Assembly: GCA_003762875.1 (NCBI GenBank)
Contig: RIBL01000012.1
Span: 1-64,000, forward strand
Direction of reading: 5' to 3'
Length of the DNA: 64,000 nt
Source: Muribaculaceae bacterium Isolate-110 (HZI)
Lineage (GTDB): Bacteria; Bacteroidota; Bacteroidia; Bacteroidales; Muribaculaceae
Shown in pieces: positions 17,376-27,060 of the stretch. The position numbers and the translations under genes are program-made. The notes beneath the pieces were generated by a model that ran no database searches, had not been told where the DNA came from, and saw nothing but the letters and a program-made list of their open reading frames with translations. Each line of letters starts with the position of its first letter. Position 1 is the first letter of the stretch.

Positions 17376-20300
17376 TTAGATGTCAAATCTGAAACCTATG
17401 TTGAAACGCTTGACCGTAGGATATGCGCCCTGGCTGGCGTTGCCTGTGCCGGCAAAGTTTGACTCGCGGTCGTCGGGCATCTTTGACCATACCCACAGGT
17501 TGTTGCCGTTGAGATAGAGCTTGAGTGACGAGAGACCCAGATGTTTGATCCAACTGCCCGAGGTCCAGGTGTAGGCTATCTCGACGTTCTTCAGACGCAC
17601 GTATGAGCCGTCATAGTGGTTGTAGCGGTTGTCCCAGCCGTTGTAGTAGGAGGGGGTGGAGTTCCACACGGGAAGAGGACGGTCGATGTCGTCGCCGTAG
17701 GGGGTCCAGAAGTTGACACCGGCAAAGAGTGTGTTGAGCTTGCCGCGGTATGACTCGAAGACCACGGTGCGGTTGACGTTGGTCACGCCGTAAAACTGCA
17801 TGTAGAGGCTCCAGCCTTTCCAGTCCCAGCCGATGGTGGCGTTGTAGGTGTTCTGCGGTGTGCCGCTGAATCCGTAGGGGGTGCTGTCGGACGAGTCGAT
17901 GACACCGTCGCCGTTGTAGTCGACCATGATGGGCTGTCCGGGGAGCTTCTGGTTATTGTTGGAGTTGTGGGGTGTCATGGCGATGACGTCATCCCAGGTG
18001 TTGGCATAGCCTGCGTCATAGATGATGTGGTCCTGGCCGATGGTAAAGCCGGCGGTCTTGCGGTAAGACTCGAGCAGTTCGGGGTCGTCATATTCGAGCA
18101 CCTTGTTTTCGGCGTGTGTCATGCTGAAGTTGCCCCATACGTGCATGCCGTTGCCGAATGTCTTGTTGAGTCGGAGCTCAAGCTCGTAACCCTTGCTTGA
18201 TACGCGGCCGAGGTTGGCGGTGGGGGCTGTGCCTCCGAAATAGGAGGGGATGGCACGGCTGCTGCCGTTGACCAGGATGTCGTTGCGACGCTCGTTGAAG
18301 ATTTCGACTGTACCGGCCACGAGTGATTTCATGAAAGAGAAATCTATACCGAAGTTCTGCTTGAGCGACTTCTCCCAGTGGATGTCGGGGTTGCCTATCT
18401 GCGACTCCTTATACCATGTGTAGGGCGAAGTCTGGCCGGCTACGGTCGAGAGCACGAGCGGTGCGTGGGTGGCCCACTGTGTGGCGTAGATCCAACGCTG
18501 CCAGATGTTGTCATCGCCCACCTGGCCGATAGAGTAGCGCACCTTGAGGTTGTCGAGCCAGCCGCGGCTGAAGTTCATGAATTTTTCCTGACTGATGCGC
18601 CAGCCTACGGCTCCCGAGTTGAAGAACTCGAAGCGGTGGCGGCGGTCAAATTTCTCCGAGCCGTTGTAGGCACCGTTGTATTCTACGAAATATTTGTCGG
18701 CATAATTATAGGTGGCGCGGAAGGCCCAGTCCTCGCGATAGTTGGGAAACTCGCTGCCGGTGGCACGCTCGTCGCGGTTGAACACGCCCATGGCTGTCAC
18801 GTCGTGGTTGCCGAACTTGCGGCCCCAGTTGATCTGTGCCTGATAGAAGAGATTGCGCTGTGTGGCCCAGTCGCGTGTGGCACCGGGCTTGATGCTCCAT
18901 TTCATGTCTTCGGAGAAGTCGAGGCCGTTGGTCTGGGTCTGCTTTATCCACACAGTCTCGCCTGTCTCGGGGTCAATCCATTTAGTTTGCGGTTCGTAAT
19001 AGTTCTCGCATATGCCTCGGTCGGCCTCGACAAACACGTTGTCCCACGACACTGTGGCACTTGCGCGCAGTCCCTGGGTGATGAACGAGAGGTCTTGCTC
19101 AAGGGTGAAGTCGGTGTTGATGCGTGTGGTGGTCGTGTATTCCACACCGCCGGTGGCGAGAATCTGCATTGAGTTGGGTGCGCCCTGGCTGTTGGCCGGA
19201 TAGTAACCCCATGTGCCGTCGGAATATCTGGGGATAAATGCATCGGCAGGTGCACCGTAGGCTGCCTGCCACATCTGTGTGGCACCGAAGGAGTCGTCCG
19301 AGACATTGTAGGGCGATTTTTTCTCGCCGTGAGAGCCCGAGATGTTCATCTTGAACACGGTGGAGCGTGTGATGTTGAAGTCGAGGTTGGAGCGCACGTT
19401 CACGCGGTTGAAGCCGTAGCCGCCTGTGTAGCCGCGGCCGGTCTCGTATTCGCGGAAGAGGTCACCCTCATGGAGAAAGTCGATGGAGGCGAAATATTTC
19501 ACGACCTTTGTGCCGCCGCTGATGTTGATGTTAGGATTGTAGGCAAAGGCCTGTTTCTTGAACAGAGCGTCCTGCCAGTCGACGTTGGGATAACGCTCGG
19601 CTTCCTCGAGATTGGCCGGATTGCGGTATTTCTCGATGATGCTCATCGGTGTGATGCTGGCCCATGATTCGGGAGTGAGGCCGAGCTCGCGCTCGATGAC
19701 GCGGTTGCGCATGTATAAGGCTTCGGGAGAACCTTCGGTGCCGGGGAGCTGCGAGGCTACCTTGGCTGTGAGGTTCATGCCCACCGATATCTTGGCGCGT
19801 CCTTCATTGCCTCGCTTGGTGGTGATGAGGATTACACCGTTGGCTCCTTTCACACCATATACGGCGGTGGCCGAGGCGTCCTTGAGCACAGATACCGACT
19901 GGACCGAGCCGATGTCGACCGACGACATGGGTCGCTCGATGCCGTCTACGAGGATGAGAGGGTCGCTGCTGTTCCATGAGGTCTGGCCGCGGATAACGAT
20001 TTTGGGGTCCTCGTCGCCGGGCATACCCGATGACTGCATGGTGACAACGCCCGGAAGGTTGCCGGTAAGGGCCGCGCCGATGCTCGACACACCACCGGTC
20101 TTGGCGAGAGTCTCGCCCGTGGCCTGGGTGATGGCACCGACGAGCGACACTTTTTTCTGCTGTCCGTAGCCGACCACAACCACTTCGTCGAGCACTTCCG
20201 AGTCACTCTGGAGAGTGACGGTGACATGGTTGCGCCCGTTGAGGGCTACTTCCTGCGACTTCATGCCTACATACGACACGAGCAGGGTGGCTTTTAGCGA

Positions 20301-20510
20301 CTTAACATTAAGAGAAAAGTCTCCGTCAAATCCTGTGGCGACACCGTTGTTGGTGTTGCCTTTCTCCTGGACTGTCACACCGATGAGGGGTTCGCCGGTG
20401 TCGTCGACGACCGTGCCGGTCACGATGTCGGCCATAGCGGCCGACGTACCCGTGACTAACATAGCCAGCAACAGGAGAATGTAATGAAGTTTTTCAGTTA
20501 CATTTTTCAT
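17376..20510 (-). CDS. SusC-family TonB-dependent transporter (XusA-like)
   Basis: 1044-residue outer-membrane importer. Signal peptide (about 1-27), a CarboxypepD_reg-like domain (about 28-105, VTGTVVDDTGEPLIGVTVQE), the TonB-box sentence DEVVVVGYGQQKK, a plug domain (about 120-230, with ILVDGIERPM and VLKDASATAVYGVKGANGVI) and the barrel ending VKRFNIGFRFDI. Takes up oligosaccharides in partnership with the SusD encoded 11 bases downstream. There is a 100-base gap to the preceding GH43 gene, containing an AT-rich stretch and the small inverted repeat TTGAA-TCTTTG-TTCAA; an internal promoter there is possible but not clear. Confidence 0.95.
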   Translation of the reverse strand: MKNVTEKLHYILLLLAMLVTGTSAAMADIVTGTVVDDTGEPLIGVTVQEKGNTNNGVATGFDGDFSLNVKSLKATLLVSYVGMKSQEVALNGRNHVTVTLQSDSEVLDEVVVVGYGQQKKVSLVGAITQATGETLAKTGGVSSIGAALTGNLPGVVTMQSSGMPGDEDPKIVIRGQTSWNSSDPLILVDGIERPMSSVDIGSVQSVSVLKDASATAVYGVKGANGVILITTKRGNEGRAKISVGMNLTAKVASQLPGTEGSPEALYMRNRVIERELGLTPESWASITPMSIIEKYRNPANLEEAERYPNVDWQDALFKKQAFAYNPNINISGGTKVVKYFASIDFLHEGDLFREYETGRGYTGGYGFNRVNVRSNLDFNITRSTVFKMNISGSHGEKKSPYNVSDDSFGATQMWQAAYGAPADAFIPRYSDGTWGYYPANSQGAPNSMQILATGGVEYTTTTRINTDFTLEQDLSFITQGLRASATVSWDNVFVEADRGICENYYEPQTKWIDPETGETVWIKQTQTNGLDFSEDMKWSIKPGATRDWATQRNLFYQAQINWGRKFGNHDVTAMGVFNRDERATGSEFPNYREDWAFRATYNYADKYFVEYNGAYNGSEKFDRRHRFEFFNSGAVGWRISQEKFMNFSRGWLDNLKVRYSIGQVGDDNIWQRWIYATQWATHAPLVLSTVAGQTSPYTWYKESQIGNPDIHWEKSLKQNFGIDFSFMKSLVAGTVEIFNERRNDILVNGSSRAIPSYFGGTAPTANLGRVSSKGYELELRLNKTFGNGMHVWGNFSMTHAENKVLEYDDPELLESYRKTAGFTIGQDHIIYDAGYANTWDDVIAMTPHNSNNNQKLPGQPIMVDYNGDGVIDSSDSTPYGFSGTPQNTYNATIGWDWKGWSLYMQFYGVTNVNRTVVFESYRGKLNTLFAGVNFWTPYGDDIDRPLPVWNSTPSYYNGWDNRYNHYDGSYVRLKNVEIAYTWTSGSWIKHLGLSSLKLYLNGNNLWVWSKMPDDRESNFAGTGNASQGAYPTVKRFNIGFRFDI

Positions 20511-20610
20511 TGCAATAAAGTTATTAAAAATGATATTAGATTGAATCTTTGTTCAATTTCTATTATAGTATGGTAAGGGGAATGGTAAGGAATGACAGGT
20601 AAGGCATTTA

Positions 20611-22329
20611 TCATTCAACGTCAGATGCGTAAAGGCCTATGGTTGTGCCGGTGAATCCTCCGGCCTTGGCCGTTGACATGAAGGCGGCGTCGAGATCCGA
20701 GGCCAGTGTCTGCCATGAGGAGCCGTTGTCGGTAGAGTAGGCGAAGTCAAGGCTGAGGCCTTTTGACTCCACGCGCAGGTCGACCGACGAGTTATCGGCT
20801 TCGAGAGCCTGGAAGGCGAGTTCTTCGGTGCCGGTGTCGGAGATGCGTCGGAGCACTATGTGTTGCGAGCCGTCTCTGAGAGCTTTGCCGAGAAAATACT
20901 GGTGTAGTTCGTCCTTGAACAGCAGCATGCCGGCACACTGCCTGTCGTGGGCGGGGACAAATGTGAGCGTGGTTGAGGCTGTGTATTTGTGATGCTGAAT
21001 GCGGCGGCATACAAAGGGGAGCACAGCCTTGTCGATTGAACTTACATTTCCGCATTTGAGGGTGAGATGGCCGGGGTTGGATGTAAGGGAGTAGTATTCG
21101 GTGGCCGGGCCGCGCAGGGTGTGCCACTCAGGGCCGAGGATGCTGTCGGTGAAGTTTTCTTCCCATGTAAAGTTGCCTGTCATGGATGACGTGTCGCGCA
21201 CGGTGCCCGGCATGTCAAACTGCATGGCTACTGTCTCGCCCTCGCGTGTGATGTAGGGCCAGCCGTCGTCGGTCCAGCGCACGGGGAGCATGAATGTCTC
21301 TCGGCCGAGATTCTCGATGTCGTTCTCGATGGGGCGGCATGCGAGAAATACGCTCCACCATGATCCGTCGGGAGCTTTGACAAGGTCGGCATGTCCGGCG
21401 CATGTCACGGGATTGCTGCGCGAGCTGTCGAGTGTGCGCTGGGTGAGTATCGGGTTGCCTTCCCAGGGTTCAAATGGCCCCATGGGCGAGTTGCCGCGAT
21501 ATATCACTTCGCTGTGCTGGGTGCTTGTGCCGCCCTCGGCTGTCATCAGGTAGTAGCGGCCGTCTATTTTATAGATGTGCGGACCCTCACACCAGATGGG
21601 TTTGTCCTGCGGGCGTACACCTTTGTTGACTATGATCTTGCGCTCGCCGATGCAGCGGTCTGTCGCTGTGTCAAACTCCACGATTCTCACTGTGCGGTGG
21701 CCGGGATATTCTGGCTCGTTGTCAGGGGCGTCATCGTTGTTGACGATATATGCCTTGCCGTCCTCGTCAAAGAAGAATGCCGGGTCGATACCCTGCACTT
21801 CGGGGAGCATGATGGGGTCGCTCCAGCCTTCGGCGGGATTTTGGGTCTTGACAAAGAAGTTGCCTGCGCCGACATTGGTGGTGACCATATAGTAGGTCTT
21901 ATTGGCGGGATTGTAGGAGATGTCGGGAGCAAAGATGCCGCCGCTCACATGCTGCTTCTCGAAATTTTTCAGTTGTGACGGACGGTCGAGCACATAGCCG
22001 GTCTGTTTCCAGTTGACGAGGTCGCGGCTGTGAAACAGGGGCACTCCCGGATAGTAGGTGAAGGTGGATGTCACCAGATAGTAGTTGCCCTTGTCATCGG
22101 CACATATGGAGGGGTCGGAATACCATCCCGGCAGAATGGGGTTGTAATACGAGCTGTCGCCGGCCGGAGGATTGGCGGCATAGAAGTCATCGTTGCCCAT
22201 GTAGGAGAAGGAGCTGAAGATGGCGTGAGAGTCCTGAGGCTCTATGCCACCTGTGCCGGTCGCGCAGCCTGTGACAGCCGTCGCCAGCATCAGGACGCCT
22301 GCATGTAGATGACAATGCTTGGTTTTCAT
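20611..22329 (-). CDS. GH43 beta-xylosidase/alpha-L-arabinofuranosidase lipoprotein
   Basis: 572 residues. Lipobox TAVTGC, Cys22. The five-bladed GH43 propeller (about 60-380) shows the catalytic base Asp72 in GWYSDPSIC, the pKa-modulating Asp in QGIDPAFFFDED and the acid Glu in WCEGPHIYK. The C-terminal ~190 residues form a beta-sandwich domain typical of GH43 xylosidases. It should remove xylose or arabinose from xylo-oligosaccharides. First gene of the xylan operon, about 410 bases downstream of the HTCS regulator gene. Specificity between xylosidase and arabinofuranosidase cannot be settled from sequence. Confidence 0.92.
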   Translation of the reverse strand: MKTKHCHLHAGVLMLATAVTGCATGTGGIEPQDSHAIFSSFSYMGNDDFYAANPPAGDSSYYNPILPGWYSDPSICADDKGNYYLVTSTFTYYPGVPLFHSRDLVNWKQTGYVLDRPSQLKNFEKQHVSGGIFAPDISYNPANKTYYMVTTNVGAGNFFVKTQNPAEGWSDPIMLPEVQGIDPAFFFDEDGKAYIVNNDDAPDNEPEYPGHRTVRIVEFDTATDRCIGERKIIVNKGVRPQDKPIWCEGPHIYKIDGRYYLMTAEGGTSTQHSEVIYRGNSPMGPFEPWEGNPILTQRTLDSSRSNPVTCAGHADLVKAPDGSWWSVFLACRPIENDIENLGRETFMLPVRWTDDGWPYITREGETVAMQFDMPGTVRDTSSMTGNFTWEENFTDSILGPEWHTLRGPATEYYSLTSNPGHLTLKCGNVSSIDKAVLPFVCRRIQHHKYTASTTLTFVPAHDRQCAGMLLFKDELHQYFLGKALRDGSQHIVLRRISDTGTEELAFQALEADNSSVDLRVESKGLSLDFAYSTDNGSSWQTLASDLDAAFMSTAKAGGFTGTTIGLYASDVE

Positions 22330-22531
22330 GATTAATTATGGTTTATCGGTTATGTTTCTTGATATGTCGTAATTGAGCTATGTCGGTTGCCGGGACGGCT
22401 GCGTGAAAATGGGTCGAAGGAATCGGGACGGTGTCAGCGTCGCGACCCGATTCCTTGACCGCGGTCCTAAAACAATCTACCTGTACATATTCTCAATGAA
22501 GAAGTCATAGTGGGGTCTTTTTGATATGCAG

Positions 22532-22539
22532 CAAAGTTA
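22532..22539 (-). promoter_or_regulatory. Candidate -7 box for the xylan operon
   Basis: TAACTTTG on the minus strand matches TAnnTTTG exactly and would give a leader of about 195 bases before the GH43 start. No good TTTG is seen 19-20 bases upstream, which is common for promoters that depend on an HTCS activator. Confidence 0.45.
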
Positions 22540-22670
22540 CATCCATCCCTGTTTAAGCGCGTTAAGTATCGTAACATGTAAAATAAAATATCAGTGTAGC
22601 CGTTAATATTTGTAATAATTGTGTTAATAATTGTCTCATTGCCGATGTATAAAGGTGTGTGGGCATATCG

Positions 22671-22718
22671 AAAGCCGGGTGTATGAGTGTCATAGTACAC
22701 TCATACACCCGGCTTTTT
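22671..22718 (-). terminator. Perfect 20-pair terminator hairpin after the HTCS gene
   Basis: The arms 22671-22690 and 22697-22716 (AAAGCCGGGTGTATGAGTGT and its complement) pair perfectly around a 6-base loop. T-runs are present on both strands, longer on the plus side. It lies 24 bases beyond the HTCS stop and separates regulator transcription from the operon. Confidence 0.75.
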
Positions 22719-22742
22719 CACGTAACTTCTCAGTTGAGGCGG

Positions 22743-25700
22743 CTATGTGTCTGACTCTTTCCGGCCGGCTTCTGAACGCAACTCTCCGCTGAGATATTTG
22801 GCTCGATATTCCGACGGAGAGAAGCCCGTGAATTTCTTGAATGCCGTCGAGAAGTAGGTCTGTGAGGTGAAGCCTACGGCATATGCTATCTGTGTCACCT
22901 CGACGTCGGGTTTCTGAAGAAGTATACAGGCTTGTTTGAGACGCGTGTTGCGGATGAAGTTGCTCGGGGTCATGCCTATGAGATCCTTGAGCTTGCGGTG
23001 GAGGTGTACACGGCTGATGCCTGCGCTCTGGCCGAGCATCTCGACGTTGAGCCCGGGGTTGTCGATGTTGTCGTTGATGATGCTGATGATGCGTTCCATC
23101 AGAGCTTCGTCATAGCCTTTGATTTCAGGCACCGGGGTGGATGATTCGGTGTCCTGTACGCCCGAATATTTGCCTTTGAGACGCAGACGGTTGTCGATGA
23201 GGCTGTCGATAAGCGAGTCGAGCTCGTTTATACTGAACGGTTTGCTCAGATAGCCGTCAGCTCCACGGTCCCATCCTTCGATACGGTCGGCAATGTCGCT
23301 CTTGGAGCTGAGTATGATGACGGGTATGTGGTGGAGGTTGATGTTGTTTCTTACGAGCCGCAGGAATGTAAGTCCGTCCATCACCGGCATCTTCACGTCA
23401 CACACCACCAGGTCAACACTCTCTTCGGTGATAATCTTCATGGCCTGAGAGCCATCGGAGGCGGTGACAGTCCTGTAGCCAAGTTCCTCAAGGTGGTGGT
23501 CGATGTATTGGCGCAGCTCGGCGTCGTCATCGACTATGAGTATGCGTTTGGCGTGTGCGATGTTGCGCCGGCGGCTTATGGTGTTGTGATTGTCAGGTGT
23601 TGTGAGGTCGTTGCCTACAATGTTGCGGTCGTTGCGAATGCTTGCATAGCCTGTTGTCTCCTCTTCATTGTCATGTTCGCGCTGAAGTTCGGAGGGGGCG
23701 TAAGCCGACTCGCTGACGGGTATTGTAACTGTAAATTCGCTGCCTCGGATGCCGTCGGTGCGGTTGCGGCCGCTGATGGTGCCGTGATGGAGCTCGGTGA
23801 GGCGTCGGCACAGGTCGAGCCCAATGCCTACTCCGGCGGTGCCGGCTGTGTGATTCTCTCGTCCACGGTAGAAGCGTGTGAATATCTTGTCCAGATTGCG
23901 CGGATCGAGTCCTATGCCGGTGTCGGTGACACGTATCACACTACTTACCCCCCCCGATTTCAGTGAGTTAGCTGTAGATAGCGATACTGTTATCTCTCCT
24001 CCCGGCTGGGTATATTTAATGGCATTGGATATTATGTTGACCAGGATTTTGTCGAGATTATCGCGGTCAATCCATACTTTTTCGTCCGGTTGTCCTGAGT
24101 GGTCAAATGTCAGTGTAATCTTCTTGTCGGCAGCCTGTGGCTTGAACATGTCGACGAGTTCGCCGACAAAGGCTGTGAGGTCAGTCTTACGGCACAATAG
24201 GCGCATGCCGCCTTTCTCGATTTTGCGCAGGTCGAGCAGTTGGTTGATGAGCGAGAGTATGCGCTGGCCGTTGCGGTGCATTAAGCGCAGTTTCTCGTTG
24301 ACAGCCGGGGCGAACGGCTCTCTCAGCAGAGACTCGAGAGGCGTGAGCATTAGTGTTATCGGCGAGCGTATGTCGTGGGAGACGTCCATGAAGAATTTTA
24401 TCTTGGCGTCATAGATTTTTTCCTCTCTTTTCTTTTTCATCACTATGGCTGAGAGAACTATTACTGACAGGAGTATCATCAGATATATGATCTTGGCCAC
24501 GCCGCCCATATACCATGGAGTGGTGATGTCGATTGTGATGTGTGATTCGTCGGAGCATACGTTGTTGTCAACGGCTTTGAGAGTAAGTGAGTATGAGCCG
24601 GGATCGAGGTGGGGGAGATATATCACGTTTTCACCCGGAGCAGATGTGACCCAGTCGTCGGAATAGCCCGACAGTCTCCACATGTAGCGTACGTTGGCTC
24701 CGTCGCGAAAGTCGAGGGTGGATAGACGCAGCGTCAGGGCGTTGTCCTTGTAGGGTAACCTTATGCCGAGCGGGTCGGTGGAGGTTATGACTTTGCGGCC
24801 GTTGATTTCGGTCAGATTATTGATGCGCTCGCCGTTGAGCAGCATGGATGTCACTCTTACTTTGGCGTTAAATCCGGTCACGGGGATTGAATCCGGACAG
24901 AACATAGTGATGCCGAGGTCGCCGCCCAGCACTATGTCGCTGTCGGCTGTGGACCGTCCGAATGAAAAAGCGTTCTCTTTCAGTCCGTAGCCGCCGTAAT
25001 AGACTGTGATGTCTTTACCGTCGGCCGACATGTGGTTGAGTCCACGCTTGGTAGCTATCCACCAGCCTCCGTTGCGGTCGGAGATGACGGCCCTGACGTC
25101 ATTGTCGGTGAGACCGTCGAGGGTGGTGTATTTGCGCAGCAGAAACTTATGTGGATCGTAATGTACCAGTCCGTGGCTTGTCCCGGCCATGACTGAACCG
25201 TCGGATTGCGGCTCGAGGGCAAACGTGGCACCTTTGACAAACGGAGCCTGGTCAAGAGGTGACAGTTCGTCAGCAGCAATGTCGTAATAGGATATGCCTC
25301 CGTAGAGACCTATCCATACAGCGGAAGAGTCGGCCGACAGTTCCATGGATGTGAAGTAGGGATTGTTGAGCCTTCCGCCTTCGGGGTCTGACTCATACCA
25401 CTTGCTGGTGCCGGTCAAGGGGTTGTATCTCATAAGCCCTATGCCGTGAAATCCTGTCAGAAGGTCTCCGTCAGGAAGGATGCAGGTCTTGAGTGACGGA
25501 TATTTGCCGGGATAGTCGAGGACTTTGCGCAACTCACGTCCGTCGGGGAGCGAGATGCTCCATATGCCGTCGTTGGATACTCCTATATACAGACGGTCGC
25601 CTGACGTCGTCAGTGATGTCACTGCTCCGTGGGAGGGTATGTCGACCTGCGATAGCTTGGAGCCGGTGCTGTCAATCACCGCAACACTGTTGGCAAAACC

Positions 25701-26792
25701 TACGATTATATTGTTGCCCCACACGGCCAATCCACCAAGACCTCCGCAGAAGTCGGGCAGTGAGCATGACAGCGGATGGTACGAGAACGGGATTGCCTCG
25801 CGCGGGATGCATGCGAGTCCGCGGTAGTTGCAGCCTATCCACAGGTCGCCGTCACTGTCGGCGTGGATGCTTCCGAGTTTAGTGTCCTTGAGGCTTATGG
25901 ATGGCAGATATACGTCAGGATAGCGAGCGGCTTCACTTGCTCCTGGCTCTATTTTCCAAAGGCCGTCGGCGGCTGTTGAGTAATATACGTTGCCGTCGGG
26001 AGACTTGGTGAAATTTTTGATGTATTTGCGCCCGTCGTTGTCCGAACAGATGGTGCTGACACTATTGTCATCGGCCGATATGCGAAAAATGTCGTTGACC
26101 GAACTCAGTAATATGTCACCGCTGTCTTCAATCACAATGTCGGTGATGTAGGCGTCAGTGACATTGACCTCCGAGACATTGCCGTTGCGGTTAACGATGG
26201 CGACATTGCCGTTGTTGGTGCCTACATACAAGCGTCCGTCATTGGCTGAGGTCAGACAGTTGAAACCGAGCTCGGCTGTCCGGTTGAGCAGGTATCTCAC
26301 AGCAGTCGGCCGTTCGGCGGTCTCGTCAATAATGTATAGGCCAAGACCTCCGACAATAAAAGTTATGGTGCCGTCGGTCTGTTCGCATATGTCGGCTATA
26401 TAGCCGCTGTAATTGATGGAGGGGAGAGTGATGCATAGAAAAGAGTCGGACTGCGCGTCGTAGAGATTCAGACCGTTTGACGTGGCGGCCCATACGCGTC
26501 CGCGAGAGTCGGCGAAGACATGTATGATGCGGTTGTCGCTGATGGAGCCGGGGTTGTTTTCGTCATGACGGTAATAAAAGTAGTTGTTGCCGTCAAATTT
26601 TATCAGGCCGTTGTCGGTGGCAATCCATAGAAATCCGTCATCGTCCCGGCAGAAATCCTCATATATGCCGATTGTGAAAGCCGGGTCGGAAAACATGCGT
26701 CCGGTCCGGGTCATTACTGCTGTAGCCGTAACACTTGTCAATACCGCATATATACTCAGTAACAGTAGACATATTCTTTTTGTAATATTCAT
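22743..26792 (-). CDS. Hybrid two-component system (HTCS) regulator of the xylan locus
   Basis: 1349-residue one-protein signalling system. A signal/anchor helix (about 5-24) is followed by a periplasmic double beta-propeller sensor of Reg_prop repeats (about 30-650, for example DDGFLWIATDNGLIKFDG) and a Y_Y_Y domain (about 690-760). One transmembrane helix (about 770-790) leads to a HisKA domain with FMDVSHDIRSP, an HATPase domain (NIISNAIKYTQPGG, DTGIGLD), a receiver domain (phospho-Asp in VVCDVKMP) and a C-terminal AraC-type HTH (about 1230-1330, QIAYAVGFTSQTYFSTAFKKFTG). It probably senses xylo-oligosaccharides and activates the operon next to it. Confidence 0.95.
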   Translation of the reverse strand: MNITKRICLLLLSIYAVLTSVTATAVMTRTGRMFSDPAFTIGIYEDFCRDDDGFLWIATDNGLIKFDGNNYFYYRHDENNPGSISDNRIIHVFADSRGRVWAATSNGLNLYDAQSDSFLCITLPSINYSGYIADICEQTDGTITFIVGGLGLYIIDETAERPTAVRYLLNRTAELGFNCLTSANDGRLYVGTNNGNVAIVNRNGNVSEVNVTDAYITDIVIEDSGDILLSSVNDIFRISADDNSVSTICSDNDGRKYIKNFTKSPDGNVYYSTAADGLWKIEPGASEAARYPDVYLPSISLKDTKLGSIHADSDGDLWIGCNYRGLACIPREAIPFSYHPLSCSLPDFCGGLGGLAVWGNNIIVGFANSVAVIDSTGSKLSQVDIPSHGAVTSLTTSGDRLYIGVSNDGIWSISLPDGRELRKVLDYPGKYPSLKTCILPDGDLLTGFHGIGLMRYNPLTGTSKWYESDPEGGRLNNPYFTSMELSADSSAVWIGLYGGISYYDIAADELSPLDQAPFVKGATFALEPQSDGSVMAGTSHGLVHYDPHKFLLRKYTTLDGLTDNDVRAVISDRNGGWWIATKRGLNHMSADGKDITVYYGGYGLKENAFSFGRSTADSDIVLGGDLGITMFCPDSIPVTGFNAKVRVTSMLLNGERINNLTEINGRKVITSTDPLGIRLPYKDNALTLRLSTLDFRDGANVRYMWRLSGYSDDWVTSAPGENVIYLPHLDPGSYSLTLKAVDNNVCSDESHITIDITTPWYMGGVAKIIYLMILLSVIVLSAIVMKKKREEKIYDAKIKFFMDVSHDIRSPITLMLTPLESLLREPFAPAVNEKLRLMHRNGQRILSLINQLLDLRKIEKGGMRLLCRKTDLTAFVGELVDMFKPQAADKKITLTFDHSGQPDEKVWIDRDNLDKILVNIISNAIKYTQPGGEITVSLSTANSLKSGGVSSVIRVTDTGIGLDPRNLDKIFTRFYRGRENHTAGTAGVGIGLDLCRRLTELHHGTISGRNRTDGIRGSEFTVTIPVSESAYAPSELQREHDNEEETTGYASIRNDRNIVGNDLTTPDNHNTISRRRNIAHAKRILIVDDDAELRQYIDHHLEELGYRTVTASDGSQAMKIITEESVDLVVCDVKMPVMDGLTFLRLVRNNINLHHIPVIILSSKSDIADRIEGWDRGADGYLSKPFSINELDSLIDSLIDNRLRLKGKYSGVQDTESSTPVPEIKGYDEALMERIISIINDNIDNPGLNVEMLGQSAGISRVHLHRKLKDLIGMTPSNFIRNTRLKQACILLQKPDVEVTQIAYAVGFTSQTYFSTAFKKFTGFSPSEYRAKYLSGELRSEAGRKESDT

Positions 26793-26987
26793 AGCGATGA
26801 TATTTCACAATTCAAAGATATATCTTTTTGGTCACACATTAAAAATCATGTTTCTGAAAATTATGCGCACGTCAAAAATCTAACGACTATGTTACATTAT
26901 TTAATGTGAGGGGCGGTAACGTGGTGTGGGATTGGTGTATACGTTGGCGGGGTATGTGGGTTGTGGATTGAGATGTGAGGGAGGAAG

Positions 26988-27019
26988 TTGGGCGGTAAGG
27001 TTTTTGTGGATTAATTTTG
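26988..27019 (+). promoter_or_regulatory. Promoter of the tyrosine recombinase gene
   Basis: TTG at 26988-26990, a 21-base spacer and TAATTTTG at 27012-27019. Transcription from near 27025 fits translation from the ATG at 27061. The preceding 26890-26990 region is unusually T/G-rich without being coding on the plus strand. Confidence 0.5.
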
Positions 27020-27060
27020 GCTGTTTTTAACTTGTGTTTTATAATGTACAAAAAGCAGCT

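Larger units (their letters stand above)
22330..22742. other. Promoter and leader region of the xylan operon
   Basis: This 413-base gap holds no gene. It contains a hairpin with arms AAGGAATCGGG and CCCGATTCCTT (about 22407-22457) in the presumed 5' leader, a -7 box on the minus strand at 22539-22532, AT-rich sequence (22560-22640) where the HTCS protein may bind, and the 20-pair terminator at 22671-22718. Confidence 0.55.
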
